DNA of 64,000 nt, from NCBI GenBank assembly GCA_016124675.1, contig WGNG01000022.1:19264-83263 (forward strand), written 5' to 3'. Below, one piece after another: positions 25,323-34,174 of this stretch (the first letter of the stretch is position 1; each line of letters begins with the position of its first letter). The notes beneath the pieces were generated by a model. The model made no database searches. It was not told the DNA's origin and saw only the letters and a program-made list of their open reading frames with translations. The stretch comes from Alphaproteobacteria bacterium. GTDB taxonomy: Bacteria; Pseudomonadota; Alphaproteobacteria; Caulobacterales; Maricaulaceae. A program made the position numbers and the translations under genes.

Positions 25323-25883
25323 CTACCCCGACGGCTCAACGACGAACCGTGTGAGCTCGTCACGGGCGAGCGCAAAGCCCGGATCGGCCTCCAGCGCAGC
25401 GCGCAGATCGTGATAGGCGCCGGCGAGGTCGCCCGTCTGTTCGCGCGACAGGGCGCGGTTGTAAAGCGCATGGGCGGGGCGGTCGAAACCAAGCTCCAGC
25501 GCACGGGTGAAGTGCGTTATGGCGTCGGGAAAGTCCTGTGCGCCCATCAGCGCGACGCCGCGATTATGCCAGAAGGCGCCATGCCCCGAATCGATGGCCA
25601 GCGCGCGGTCAAACTGGCCGAGCGCTTGCTGCGAACGCCCGGCGCGATGCAGCAGGATGCCCAGATTATTGTGCGTGGCCGCCCGGTCGCGCTGGGTCAG
25701 GCGCTGGTCGTCAAAGGCGTCCTCACAGCGCGCGATCGTCGCTGCGCGCCCTTGATCGCCCGCCTCGACAGCCCTGTAGCACGCCTCGGCGAGGCTGGAG
25801 CCCATGACGATCTGCGCCAGCGCCTTGGGCGCGGCGGCGGCGGCCAGCAGGCAGGCCAGCGGGATGGCGAGGGCGTGTTTCAT
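25323..25883 (-). CDS. TPR-repeat secreted protein
   Basis: This 186-residue protein has a signal peptide (LACLLAAAAAPKALA) followed by tetratricopeptide repeats. Clear units are AATHNNLGILLHRAGRSQQA, GHGAFWHNRGVALMGAQDFP and ALYNRALSREQTGDLAGAYH. TPR folds mediate protein contacts; the partner is unknown. A TATAAT element at 25897-25892 on the minus strand ends 8 nt before the ATG and no ribosome site is visible, so the mRNA may be leaderless. Confidence 0.82.
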   Translation of the reverse strand: MKHALAIPLACLLAAAAAPKALAQIVMGSSLAEACYRAVEAGDQGRAATIARCEDAFDDQRLTQRDRAATHNNLGILLHRAGRSQQALGQFDRALAIDSGHGAFWHNRGVALMGAQDFPDAITHFTRALELGFDRPAHALYNRALSREQTGDLAGAYHDLRAALEADPGFALARDELTRFVVEPSG

Positions 25884-25931
25884 GGCGAAGGATTATAGCG
25901 CACGCGCGGGCGCCGGGCGAGGGCGATACGA

Positions 25932-25961
25932 AAAAGCCCCGGCGCTGAGCCGGGGCCTTTT
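25932..25961 (-). terminator. ctrA transcription terminator
   Basis: On the minus strand GCCGGGGC (25956-25949) pairs with GCCCCGGC (25943-25936) and is followed by a run of five U. It lies 27-56 bp beyond the ctrA stop codon. Confidence 0.85.
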
Positions 25962-25987
25962 GCGATGCGGATGGCGCCCGACAGGCG

Positions 25988-26689
25988 TCAGGCGCTGGCG
26001 GCGCGCGGTTCGGCGACGGGATCGCGCAGCACATAGCCGCGGCCCCAGACGGTTTCGATGTGGCTCTCGCCGCCCGTGGCCGCCGAGAGCTTCTTGCGCA
26101 GCTTGCAGATGAAGACGTCGATGATCTTGAGCTCCGGCTCGTCCATGCCGCCATAGAGATGATTGAGGAACATCTCCTTGGTCAGGGTGGTGCCTTTGCG
26201 CAGGGAGAGCAGCTCGAGCATCTGGTATTCCTTGCCGGTCAGGTGGACGCGCTGATTGGCGACCTCCACCGTCTTGGCGTCCAGATTCACCGCGATGTCG
26301 CCGGTGCGGATGATCGACTGGGAATGACCCTTGGAGCGGCGCACCACGGCGTGGATGCGCGCAATCATTTCTTCCTTGTGGAAGGGCTTGGTCATGTAGT
26401 CGTCGGCGCCCGAACCCAGACCGCGCACCTTGTTGTCGATGTCGGCATTGCCCGACAGGATCAGGATGGGCGTGTCCACTTTGGCCACGCGCAGGGTCTT
26501 GAGCACGTCAAACCCCGGCATGTCCGGCAGGTTCAGGTCCAGAAGGATGATGTCGTAATCGTACAGCTTGCCGAGATCGACGCCCTCTTCGCCCAGATCG
26601 GTCACATAGATGTTGAAGCCTTCCGACTTCAGCATCAGCTCGATCCCCTGCGCCGTGGCGCGATCGTCTTCAATAAGCAGAACCCGCAT
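25988..26689 (-). CDS. ctrA: Cell-cycle master regulator CtrA (OmpR-type response regulator)
   Basis: This 233-residue protein has an N-terminal receiver domain with acidic pocket E7-D8-D9, phospho-acceptor D51 in [14 protein letters not shown] and K in YMTKPFH. The C-terminal winged helix has [20 protein letters not shown], then [14 protein letters not shown] and [14 protein letters not shown], the near-invariant CtrA DNA-binding sequence. CtrA controls replication initiation, division, motility and polar development in dimorphic alphaproteobacteria. The ATG at 26689 has GGAGGGGG 6 nt upstream. The upstream region carries TTAA half-sites and seven GANTC sites. The long N-terminal extension of the open frame covers that promoter and is not coding. 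Confidence 0.97.
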   Translation of the reverse strand: MRVLLIEDDRATAQGIELMLKSEGFNIYVTDLGEEGVDLGKLYDYDIILLDLNLPDMPGFDVLKTLRVAKVDTPILILSGNADIDNKVRGLGSGADDYMTKPFHKEEMIARIHAVVRRSKGHSQSIIRTGDIAVNLDAKTVEVANQRVHLTGKEYQMLELLSLRKGTTLTKEMFLNHLYGGMDEPELKIIDVFICKLRKKLSAATGGESHIETVWGRGYVLRDPVAEPRAASA

Positions 26690-26890
26690 CGGTTCCCCCT
26701 CCAAAGGAAGCCAGGGCGAATCAAGCCCCCGCCGGACGTCAAAAGCGTTAACCCTGTTCGCACTGTGAGGCGAGAAGTCCTTAAAGGAAGTTAACGCACG
26801 TTTGACTCCCAAGGCCGAATCGAGTCCGCGAGAGGCCGGATTCGCGACGGACAAGGAGTCTCAAGGGGTTAATTGACCCATGATTCTGCA
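26690..26890 (-). promoter_or_regulatory. ctrA promoter region: GANTC cluster and TTAA half-sites
   Basis: Seven GANTC sites (CcrM methylation targets) lie at 26718, 26804, 26817, 26822, 26839, 26856 and 26882. TTAA(C) half-sites of the CtrA type are at 26748, 26781 and 26791; the last two form TTAA-N6-TTAA, one base short of the classical N7 spacing. In Caulobacter the ctrA promoter is governed by CcrM methylation and CtrA feedback, so the same logic is likely here. The rest of the 26690-27104 gap, up to fliI, shows no gene. Confidence 0.7.
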
Positions 26891-27104
26891 GCGTTCAACA
26901 GCGCCGGCGCGAAGGCACACTGCATCCGCCGCCGTTTATCCTCAGGCCGGCGCACAGGCCCGGCGTGGAGGATGCGGGTTCTCATCGCGGTGATTGCAGA
27001 ATGCATCGGTCCCGTACAGCGCGTTTACGTGGCTGAAACCGCGATGGGGTTAAGACGATAGTCGATACGGCGCAAAACGCGCTGAAGAACAGGCGGAACG
27101 CCCT

Positions 27105-28430
27105 GTGCAAAGTCTGATCGACAGAGTTGAACGGCTGGAGACCCGCACGTTCAGGGGCCGCGTCACCGCGGTCAACGGTCTGTTGATCGAGGCCGAAGGT
27201 CCGGCCGCCGCGCTGCGCCTGGGCGCGCACGCCACGCTCGACGCATCGCCGGGCGGCGAGCCGACCACATGCGAAGTGGTCGGGTTCCGCGGCGAAACCG
27301 CTTTGATGATGGCGTATGGCGATCTCGCCGGCGTGCGGCCCGGCGCCCGCGCCGTGATCGATCCTGATGGCGGCGCCATCCGGCCAAGCCGCGCCTGGCT
27401 GGGCCGCGTGCTCGACAGCTTCGCGCGCCCGCGCGACGGGCAGGGCGCCCTGCCCGACGGTCCCGCCGACTATCCGCTCAAGGGCCGCCCGCCCTGCGCC
27501 CATGGCCGCGCCCGGCTGGGCGCGCGGCTGGAGCTGGGGGTGCGGGCGCTGAACATCTTCACGCCGATGCGTCTGGGCCAGCGCCTGGGGGTGTTCGCCG
27601 GATCGGGCGTGGGCAAGTCGGTGCTGATGAGCATGCTGGCGCGCGGCTCCGGCGCCGATGTGATCGTCATCGGCCTGATCGGCGAGCGCGGCCGCGAGGC
27701 GCGTGAATTTGTCGAGGACGTGCTGGGCCCGGACGGGCGCGCGCGGTCGGTGGTGATCACCGAAACCTCCGACGCCCCGGCCCTGGCGCGCCGCCGCGCA
27801 GCCTATGTGACCATGGCGACAGCCGAGTTTTTCCGCGATCAGGGCCTCAATGTCCTGTGCCTGATGGACTCGGTCACGCGCTTTGCGCTGGCCCAGCGCG
27901 AGATCGGGCTGGCGGCGGGCGAACCGCCCACCACGCGCGGCTATACCCCGTCGGTCTTCGCCGAACTGCCAGGCCTTCTGGAGCGCGCCGGCCCCGGCGC
28001 GGAAGGCTCGGGCACCATTACCGGCCTGTTCACCGTGCTGGTGGATGGCGACGATCATAACGAACCGATCGCCGACGCCGTGCGCGGCATTCTGGACGGT
28101 CATGTGGTGATGAGCCGGGCGATCGCCGAGCGCGGCCGCTTCCCGGCCATCGATGTACTGAGATCCATGTCGCGCACAGCGCCAGAGGTTTACGCGCCCC
28201 ATGAGGCGCCCCTGGCGATCGAGGCGCGCAGGCTCCTGGCGGCCTATGCCGACATGGAGGAACTGATCCGGCTGGGCGCCTATGCCCGCGGGACAAACCC
28301 GGAGGTGGACCGGGCGATTGCGGTCAACGAACCGCTTGAAGCCTTGCTGGCGCAGACAAAAGACGAGGCGGCCTCGATCGGGGACAGCTTCGCGCAGCTG
28401 GCGGGCATTGTGGTGGAACAGGAGGGATAG
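27105..28430 (+). CDS. fliI: Flagellum-specific ATPase FliI
   Basis: This 441-residue type III export ATPase energises export of flagellar subunits. The Walker A motif GSGVGKS is at residues 166-172, with [16 protein letters not shown], the Walker B strand [19 protein letters not shown], and [20 protein letters not shown], all diagnostic of FliI/SctN rather than F1-beta. The N-terminal barrel starts [10 protein letters not shown]. The start is GTG at 27105. It is followed 3 nt later by fliJ. It is divergent from ctrA, which in related bacteria regulates flagellar genes. Confidence 0.95.
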   Translation: MQSLIDRVERLETRTFRGRVTAVNGLLIEAEGPAAALRLGAHATLDASPGGEPTTCEVVGFRGETALMMAYGDLAGVRPGARAVIDPDGGAIRPSRAWLGRVLDSFARPRDGQGALPDGPADYPLKGRPPCAHGRARLGARLELGVRALNIFTPMRLGQRLGVFAGSGVGKSVLMSMLARGSGADVIVIGLIGERGREAREFVEDVLGPDGRARSVVITETSDAPALARRRAAYVTMATAEFFRDQGLNVLCLMDSVTRFALAQREIGLAAGEPPTTRGYTPSVFAELPGLLERAGPGAEGSGTITGLFTVLVDGDDHNEPIADAVRGILDGHVVMSRAIAERGRFPAIDVLRSMSRTAPEVYAPHEAPLAIEARRLLAAYADMEELIRLGAYARGTNPEVDRAIAVNEPLEALLAQTKDEAASIGDSFAQLAGIVVEQEG

Positions 28431-28433
28431 ACT

Positions 28434-28853
28434 ATGGCGGTGCGATCTCATGCGCCCCTGATCCGGCTGGCCCGGTTCAAGGTGGAAGAGTTGCAAAAAC
28501 AGATGGCCGAGATCGAGCGCATCCGCGCCTCGATCCACGAACAGATCAACCGGCTGGAAGAAAGCGTGCCAGAAGAGCAGAGCGTGGCGGTTGAATCGCG
28601 CGACGGCTATCTGGCCTATGGCAGCTATGCCCGCTCGGTGATCCAGCGCAAGGACAAGCTGCGCGCCTCGCTCACCGATGTGGACATGGAGGCCGACGGG
28701 CTGCGCGCCCGGCTGGAGCAGGCCTTTGGCGATCTCAAGAAGTACGAGCTGCTTGAGGAACGCCGGCTGAGCCGTCTGCAGGACGCAGTGCGCATGGCCG
28801 AACAGGCCGAAATGGACGAAATCGCCGGCCAGCGCCTGCGCCGCGCGCACTGA
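28434..28853 (+). CDS. fliJ: Flagellar export chaperone FliJ
   Basis: This 139-residue protein is almost entirely alpha-helical coiled coil, rich in Glu/Arg/Gln heptads (KVEELQKQMAEIERIRASIH; ERRLSRLQDAVRMAEQAEMD). FliJ sits in the FliI hexamer like the gamma subunit of ATP synthase and helps open the export gate. Sequence conservation is low across the family, so the assignment leans on length, coiled-coil content and the position 3 nt after fliI. Confidence 0.88.
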   Translation: MAVRSHAPLIRLARFKVEELQKQMAEIERIRASIHEQINRLEESVPEEQSVAVESRDGYLAYGSYARSVIQRKDKLRASLTDVDMEADGLRARLEQAFGDLKKYELLEERRLSRLQDAVRMAEQAEMDEIAGQRLRRAH

Positions 28854-28883
28854 GCGCGGACAGCTGGAACGGACCTGTCAGGA

Positions 28884-28904
28884 CCCCGGCGCGGCGCGCC
28901 GGGG
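28884..28904 (+). terminator. Possible fliIJ terminator hairpin
   Basis: CCCCGGCGCG and CGCGCCGGGG form a perfect arm pair 30 bp beyond the fliJ stop. No U-run follows, so termination efficiency is uncertain. Confidence 0.45.
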
Positions 28905-29039
28905 GGGCTGGCGTTAAACCCGCCACAAACCGGCCCTGATCACGCCACGCTCGCGCGCGAACGTGGCTGCGCCCGATTCATTCTAGGCGCATGGCGCGGT
29001 GTTGTGTTAACCTTCGAGCGACAGGCGGGAGGGGAAGCC

Positions 29040-29852
29040 ATGGCGCAGCCGCGCAGCCACCGGACATGTCTGGCTGTTATCGGCGCATGGGCGTTGCTTG
29101 TGACAGGCACGGCCATCGCCACCCCGGCGCTGGCGCAACAGCAAGAGCCGGCTGCGCCCCCCGTCCAGCGTGAGCCGCTGCGGCCGGTCCTGGAACGCTT
29201 TGACATAGAACGCTTCCGTCAGCTTGATGTGATCCGCCGCGGCGCCGGACTGGAGGCCCAGGACATACCGGCCGAGCCGCCGGCGCGCGAACGCGACCCG
29301 CGCCTGGCCGATATCGACTGGGCCGCCGCCCGCCAGGATCACGAGCGCCAGCTGGCCGACTTCCGTCAGCGCACGCAGACCACAGTCACAAGAGTGGTGA
29401 CCACCGAGAGCTACACGCCGTTCATCGCACCGCACCTCATTGACCGGCTGGAGCCGGTCCATATGCCGGTTTTGTTGCCGCAGGTAAACGGAGCGGTTGC
29501 AATCCGGCCTGGCGGCGAGCCCGGGCTGATGCTGCGTACGCGCGCCAACTTCTACGACGCCTCATTTTATCAGAACGGGCTGAGCGTGGCGATTTCGGGC
29601 ACGCGCCTCATCAATCACCGCATCAACGCACCGGAACTGCGCCGGCGCCTGGATATCGGCCGCGGCGCGGACGGCGTGCAGGTCCAGGCCGACGAGAGCG
29701 GCGGCTATACCGCCAATTTCTCGCGCTATGGTGCGGCCTACACCGTGACGATCGAATGTGGGACGGCGCGCGATCCGCGCTGCCAGTCCGAGGACACCAT
29801 TCGCGCCATCGTCGGAAGGCTCGTGATCGCCGGTGGCAATCCGGAGGAGTGA
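29040..29852 (+). CDS. Secreted protein of unknown function
   Basis: This 270-residue protein has a clear signal peptide (VIGAWALLVTGTAIATPALA, cut before QQQEP). The mature part starts with a charged, Pro/Arg/Glu-rich stretch, then VTTESYTPFIAPHLIDRLEP and a beta-rich region (RTRANFYDASFYQNGLSVAI; YTANFSRYGAAYTVTIEC) with two cysteines near the C-terminus (C250 and C257). I do not recognise the family. A GGGAGGGGAA ribosome site precedes the ATG. It lies 39 bp upstream of the M23-like gene on the same strand, so they are likely co-expressed envelope proteins. Confidence 0.7.
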   Translation: MAQPRSHRTCLAVIGAWALLVTGTAIATPALAQQQEPAAPPVQREPLRPVLERFDIERFRQLDVIRRGAGLEAQDIPAEPPARERDPRLADIDWAAARQDHERQLADFRQRTQTTVTRVVTTESYTPFIAPHLIDRLEPVHMPVLLPQVNGAVAIRPGGEPGLMLRTRANFYDASFYQNGLSVAISGTRLINHRINAPELRRRLDIGRGADGVQVQADESGGYTANFSRYGAAYTVTIECGTARDPRCQSEDTIRAIVGRLVIAGGNPEE

Positions 29853-29891
29853 GCGCCTCGGGATGGCCTGATATGAGGGGAGGATTGGTTC

Positions 29892-31028
29892 ATGCGTGAC
29901 TATGTGCTGGCGGCGATCGTGGCCGTGGCCGGAGGCGCGGCGCTGGTCTTCTATCCCCACGACACGCTCCCGCCCGCGCCGCCGGGACCCGAAGCGCCTG
30001 AGCCCGAACAGCCCGCTCCCGAAGCACCCGCGCCTGAAGAGCCCGCGCCTGAGGAGCCCGCGCCCGAAGCACCCGCGCCTGAGGAGCCTGCCCCTGAAGA
30101 GCCTGCCCCTGAAGAGCCTGAAGCGCCGGAGCCTGAAGCGCCCGGACCCGGGCCGCTGGACCCGGACGGGGATGTGTTCACTTATGGCGCGCCGGGCGCC
30201 CTGCCCACGTTCGACTACCGCAATAATGTCGACATGGCCGGCCGCTCCGGGTCCGGCTGGGCGGGCTCGGGCGATCTGTCGAGCCAGTACGTGTTCGCGC
30301 CGGAGCTGGCATGGCCCATCGACGGCGCCGGCTATGCCAACACCCAGGTCTACCGCCCCGGCGGTAACGGTGCCGGCGTCGGCGGCCCCGGCGGATCGGG
30401 CGAGTGCGACGCGCGCAATTTCGACTATCCGTTCGAGGATAATTTCTGCGAGATCCGCAGCTCTTCCACGCGCAGCCTGTTCTGTCCCGATGACAGCACC
30501 GGCCACCATGTGGGCCAGGATATCCGCCCCGAAGTCTGCACCCGCAATTTCGACCTGGAGGACCGCCAGATGGCCGTGGCCGTGGCTGACGGCTACATCT
30601 TGGAAATCGCCTCCATGACGGTGAAGCTGCGCGGCAATGACGGGCGCATTTACTGGTATCTGCACCTGGAGCACTGGGAGGATTGCGATCTTTCCCAGCT
30701 GGACGAGGCCCGGTGCACCGCCTCCAACCTGCCCAGTGTGTGCACCCGCTCGGCGCTGGAGGTGGAGCCCGGCGATGATGTGCGCGCGGGCGATCCCATC
30801 GGCCGGGTGTCGAACTGGTTCGGCATTGGCTGGCGCGGCGGGTCCTGCCAGCGCTCCATGACCACCGACCATCTCCATTTCGAGATTCGCGACACCATCG
30901 ATCCTGACGGCAGCCTCACCGCCAGCTCGATCCCCGTGCCGCCCTATTCCTCGCTGGTGATGTCGTATCTGCGCCATATCGGCGCGGACGAGGACGATAT
31001 GCCCGACTGGGAGGAAGCGCAGTTCTGA
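29892..31028 (+). CDS. LytM/M23-type peptidase with Pro/Glu-rich stalk
   Basis: This 378-residue protein has an N-terminal membrane anchor (DYVLAAIVAVAGGAALVFY). A proline/glutamate repeat stalk at about residues 33-86 (units such as PAPEEPAPE) is followed by a domain with M23 metal ligands H206 and D210 in GHHVGQD, the turn VAVADGYILEI, YLHLEH, VEPGDDVRAGDPIGRV and H327/H329 in TTDHLHFEIR. The ligand set looks complete, so endopeptidase activity on peptidoglycan cross-links is possible. Eight cysteines after the stalk suggest disulfides in the periplasm. AGGGGAGGA precedes the ATG. It ends 4 bp from the convergent ftsA stop. Confidence 0.8.
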   Translation: MRDYVLAAIVAVAGGAALVFYPHDTLPPAPPGPEAPEPEQPAPEAPAPEEPAPEEPAPEAPAPEEPAPEEPAPEEPEAPEPEAPGPGPLDPDGDVFTYGAPGALPTFDYRNNVDMAGRSGSGWAGSGDLSSQYVFAPELAWPIDGAGYANTQVYRPGGNGAGVGGPGGSGECDARNFDYPFEDNFCEIRSSSTRSLFCPDDSTGHHVGQDIRPEVCTRNFDLEDRQMAVAVADGYILEIASMTVKLRGNDGRIYWYLHLEHWEDCDLSQLDEARCTASNLPSVCTRSALEVEPGDDVRAGDPIGRVSNWFGIGWRGGSCQRSMTTDHLHFEIRDTIDPDGSLTASSIPVPPYSSLVMSYLRHIGADEDDMPDWEEAQF

Positions 31029-31032
31029 GGGC

Positions 31033-32361
31033 CTAGAAACTCTCCGCGAACCAGCGCCAGACCGCCGCCGGGCCGCGTTCGCCGGGTGCGTGAACGCGGC
31101 GCTGGCGGTCGGCGGGGGTGAGGATGCGCGGCAGGCCGGCCAGCGCCTCGCCCGGCCCGTGGACGGCGCGCTGGATGAGGCCGGCGCAGGCGCTGAAAGC
31201 CGGACCGCTGACCGCATCGCCCAGGCCATTGAGCGTCTCGGGGCGGCCCAGGCGCACCTGCTTGCTCATCACGCGCCCGGCAAGCTGGGCGATCCCTGGC
31301 ATTTGCGCCGCGCCGCCGGTCAGCACCAGGCCGCGCCCGGCGGCGGCGGCGGCGTCGGCGGACTGCACCCGGTCGCGGGCCATCTCGAACATCTCCTCCA
31401 GGCGCGGGCGGATGATGGCGTTGAGCATGGCGCGCGGATGCTGGGTCATGGTCGAGGCCGGGCCGCCCGACAGAGGCGGCGCCTCTATCATCACCCGGTC
31501 GTCCTCGGGACTGTCCAGCGCGCTGCCATTGAGCGCCTTGATGCGCTCGGCCGCCGACATCGGCGTGGCAAGCCCGCGCGCGATATCGCTGGTGACATGG
31601 GCGCCGCCCACCGGGATGGCGTCCACATGCTGCAGCACGCCTTCGGCGAACACCGCCACCGAGGTCATCTGGGCCCCCAGATCGAGCACCATGACGCCGA
31701 GCTCCAGCTCGTCGCGCGTCAGCGCGGCCAGACCCGACACGTACGGCGTCGCCGCCACGCCCGCCACCGAATAGCCCGCCTTCTCCACGCAAGCGGCGAG
31801 ATTGTGCAGGGGATCAGCCGCGCAGCTGACCAGATGCAGGTCCACGCCCAGCACCTCGCCGACCATGGCGCGTGGATCGCGCACGCCGCGATGGCCGTCC
31901 ACCCGCCAGGACAGGGCAAGCGCATGCAGGATGGTTCGGCCAGGCTCGTCGAACACGCCGGCGGCCTCATGAATGATCCGGCGCAAATCGCGGTCGCGCA
32001 CCTGGCGTTGATCGAGCTCCATGTCCACCGCGATGCGCGTGCTCGACAGCCCGCCGCACGCGGCCGATACGAAGAGCTCGCTCACGGTGTGCCCGGCCAT
32101 GCGCTCGGCATTGTCCACCGCGGCGCGGATCGAGGCGGCCGCAGCCTCCATGTCCACCACGGCGCCCGCGCGCACGCCTTTCGTCGACACATGGCCGACG
32201 CCAATCACCCGCGGACGCAGGCCCGCCAGGGTCGGCTCGGTGCGTGCGATGAAGCACACGGTCTTGGCCGCGCCCAGATCGAGGGCTGCATAGATTGCGG
32301 GCTTGCGCGCTGCGGCGGCCTCTCCCGGATTTGTGCGAAACAGGTCAAGCACGCTCATCAT
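31033..32361 (-). CDS. ftsA: Cell-division protein FtsA
   Basis: This 442-residue actin-like protein tethers FtsZ to the membrane. Visible parts are the ATPase opening IYAALDLGAAKTVCFIAR, the 1C domain (VISVGHVSTKG-like IGVGHVSTKGVRAGAVVD), the second phosphate loop VLDLGAQMTSVAVF, the adenosine motif LVLTGGAAQMPGI, and a C-terminal amphipathic membrane-targeting helix AAVWRWFAESF. Both phosphate loops are less Gly/Thr-rich than usual (GAAK; GAQMT). Its ATG overlaps the ftsQ stop. It is the last gene of the dcw operon; ftsZ does not follow. Confidence 0.93.
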   Translation of the reverse strand: MMSVLDLFRTNPGEAAAARKPAIYAALDLGAAKTVCFIARTEPTLAGLRPRVIGVGHVSTKGVRAGAVVDMEAAAASIRAAVDNAERMAGHTVSELFVSAACGGLSSTRIAVDMELDQRQVRDRDLRRIIHEAAGVFDEPGRTILHALALSWRVDGHRGVRDPRAMVGEVLGVDLHLVSCAADPLHNLAACVEKAGYSVAGVAATPYVSGLAALTRDELELGVMVLDLGAQMTSVAVFAEGVLQHVDAIPVGGAHVTSDIARGLATPMSAAERIKALNGSALDSPEDDRVMIEAPPLSGGPASTMTQHPRAMLNAIIRPRLEEMFEMARDRVQSADAAAAAGRGLVLTGGAAQMPGIAQLAGRVMSKQVRLGRPETLNGLGDAVSGPAFSACAGLIQRAVHGPGEALAGLPRILTPADRQRRVHAPGERGPAAVWRWFAESF

Positions 32362-33272
32362 GCTCCCCGGCCCGGCTCTGCGTTCCGGTCAGGCCAGGGC
32401 CGCAGCACCATTTCCCCGTCCACCCGCAGATCGATGATCTGCGCTTCGTAATCGAGCACGCCGCGTTCGGCGTGCATGGCCGCCAGTTGAGCCAGCGCGC
32501 CGCCGGGATCGCCCTCGGGCAGCAGCACCTCGCCGCCGCTGGCCAGGCGCAGCGACCAGCGCCGTGCACCCACGCGCACCCGGTGCGTCGTGCGCGCCGC
32601 GATTTCGGGGTGAAGGTCGAGAATGCCCGCCAGCATCGCGGCCTGCTGCGGGGCGCCCTCGCCGATGAAGATGGGCAATCGGGCGAACTCGGCGGCGTCG
32701 GCGGCCTCGATGACCACGCCGGAGCGGTCGATGACATGATGGACCTGATTGTTCTGCCACAGCGCGAACGGCGTGCGCTCGGTCAGGATCACCGCCACCC
32801 GGTCGGGCCACAACCGGAGCACCTGCGCGCGCTCCACCCAGCTCAAGGCTTCAAGGCGTGCGCGCGCTTCGCCCGGGTCGATCGTGGCCAGGCCCGCTCC
32901 GGGCGTGGCGCCGATGAGCTGCGCAATCTCGCTGGCGCTGATGCGCTGCGCACCCGCGACATCCACCCAGGCGACCACATAGCCCGCATCGCCAAGCCGC
33001 GCCTCGATCCAGCTTTCGAGCGCCGCGCCGGCATCGCCGAGCCGCCCGGTCGCGGCCATCAGGGAGAGCGCGCCGCAGGCGATGATGGCGGCGGTCATGA
33101 GGGCGAGGCGCAAGGCATAGCTCAACCTGCGGCGCGCGGCGCGCGCATGGGCAGCCAGCCAGTGCGACAGCTTCATGCGCCCGGCCGGCGACGTCCGGAC
33201 CGGTGCGCGCTTGGGAGGACGGCACCGGCCCTGAGCGGGGTCGCTGGCCCTGACGCGCGTTACCTTGGGCAC
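32358..33272 (-). CDS. ftsQ: Cell-division protein FtsQ
   Basis: This 304-residue bitopic divisome protein has a basic cytoplasmic tail, one membrane helix ([19 protein letters not shown]), a POTRA domain ([19 protein letters not shown] through [19 protein letters not shown]) and a beta domain ending in [17 protein letters not shown]. It links FtsK with FtsB/FtsL in the divisome. The start is GTG at 33272, with GGAGG 7 nt upstream, giving a 13-nt overlap with ddl. It overlaps ftsA by ATGA. Confidence 0.92.
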   Translation of the reverse strand: MPKVTRVRASDPAQGRCRPPKRAPVRTSPAGRMKLSHWLAAHARAARRRLSYALRLALMTAAIIACGALSLMAATGRLGDAGAALESWIEARLGDAGYVVAWVDVAGAQRISASEIAQLIGATPGAGLATIDPGEARARLEALSWVERAQVLRLWPDRVAVILTERTPFALWQNNQVHHVIDRSGVVIEAADAAEFARLPIFIGEGAPQQAAMLAGILDLHPEIAARTTHRVRVGARRWSLRLASGGEVLLPEGDPGGALAQLAAMHAERGVLDYEAQIIDLRVDGEMVLRPWPDRNAEPGRGA

Positions 33273-34174
33273 GACGCATCCTCCGCCATCCACTCCACGA
33301 GATCGGAGAAACCGATCCCGCAATACGCCGCCTGTTCGGGCGCGAGTGATGTCGGAGTCATGCCCGGCTGGGTGTTAATTTCCAGTAACCACAGCCCGTT
33401 GGTCGCCGGGTCATACCGGAAATCGGTGCGCGTCAGGCCGCGGCAGCCCAGCGTGTTGTGTGCGGTGAGCGCGGCCGCCATCGCCTCGTCCGTCACGGCC
33501 TGCGGGATGTCGGCGGGCAGCTGGTGCACCGAGCCGCCATCGGCGTATTTAGCCTCGTAATCATAAAACGCGGTCTTGGGCACAATCTCGGTCACAGTGA
33601 GCGCCCGGCCGCCCAGCACCGCCACGGTCAGCTCGCGCCCGGGAATGAAGCGCTCGATCAGCACCTCGTCGCCATAGGGCCAGTCAGGCGAGGCCAGGAC
33701 GGCGGGCGGACGGTTGGCGCCCTCGGGCACGATCACCACGCCCACCGACGAGCCTTGCGCATTGGGCTTGGCCACATAGGGCGGCTTCATCAGATGATCG
33801 CGCGCGGCCTCGAACCGGTTGGCGATCAGCCCGTCCGGGCACCGCAGCCCCGCCGCGCCCAGCACCGCCTTGGCGCGCTGCTTGTCCATGGCCAGCGCCG
33901 ACGCCAGCACGCCCGAATGGGTATAGGGCAGGCGCATGTATTCCAACACGCCCTGAATGCGCCCGTCCTCGCCCCACTCGCCATGCAGGGCGTTGAAGGC
34001 GAGATCGGGGGCGAATTCTTTCAGTTTTTCAGGCCAGAAGGCTTCCGCCGGGTCGATCTCCATCACCTCATGTCCGCGCCCGCGCAGCGCTTTGGCGACC
34101 TGGGCGCCCGACACTCTGGACACCTCGCGCTCCGGGCTCAGCCCGCCGCAGAGGACGGCGATGCGCTTGCTCAT
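33260..34174 (-). CDS. ddl: D-alanine--D-alanine ligase
   Basis: This 304-residue ATP-grasp enzyme makes the D-Ala-D-Ala end of the peptidoglycan precursor. Motifs: [13 protein letters not shown] at the N-terminus, [36 protein letters not shown] (ATP grasp), [15 protein letters not shown] and the Mg-binding [16 protein letters not shown]. The ATG at 34174 has GGGGAGAG upstream and overlaps the murB stop (ATGA). An in-frame start at 34204 lies inside murB and is less likely. Confidence 0.95.
   Translation of the reverse strand: MSKRIAVLCGGLSPEREVSRVSGAQVAKALRGRGHEVMEIDPAEAFWPEKLKEFAPDLAFNALHGEWGEDGRIQGVLEYMRLPYTHSGVLASALAMDKQRAKAVLGAAGLRCPDGLIANRFEAARDHLMKPPYVAKPNAQGSSVGVVIVPEGANRPPAVLASPDWPYGDEVLIERFIPGRELTVAVLGGRALTVTEIVPKTAFYDYEAKYADGGSVHQLPADIPQAVTDEAMAAALTAHNTLGCRGLTRTDFRYDPATNGLWLLEINTQPGMTPTSLAPEQAAYCGIGFSDLVEWMAEDASCPR

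Noticed and set aside
26781..26794. A full CtrA box (TTAA-N7-TTAA)
   Set aside because: The spacing is N6, so I list it only as half-sites and not as a consensus site.
26690..26854. N-terminal extension of CtrA
   Set aside because: CtrA proteins begin MRVLLIEDD; the strong ribosome site is at that ATG, and the upstream frame covers promoter elements.
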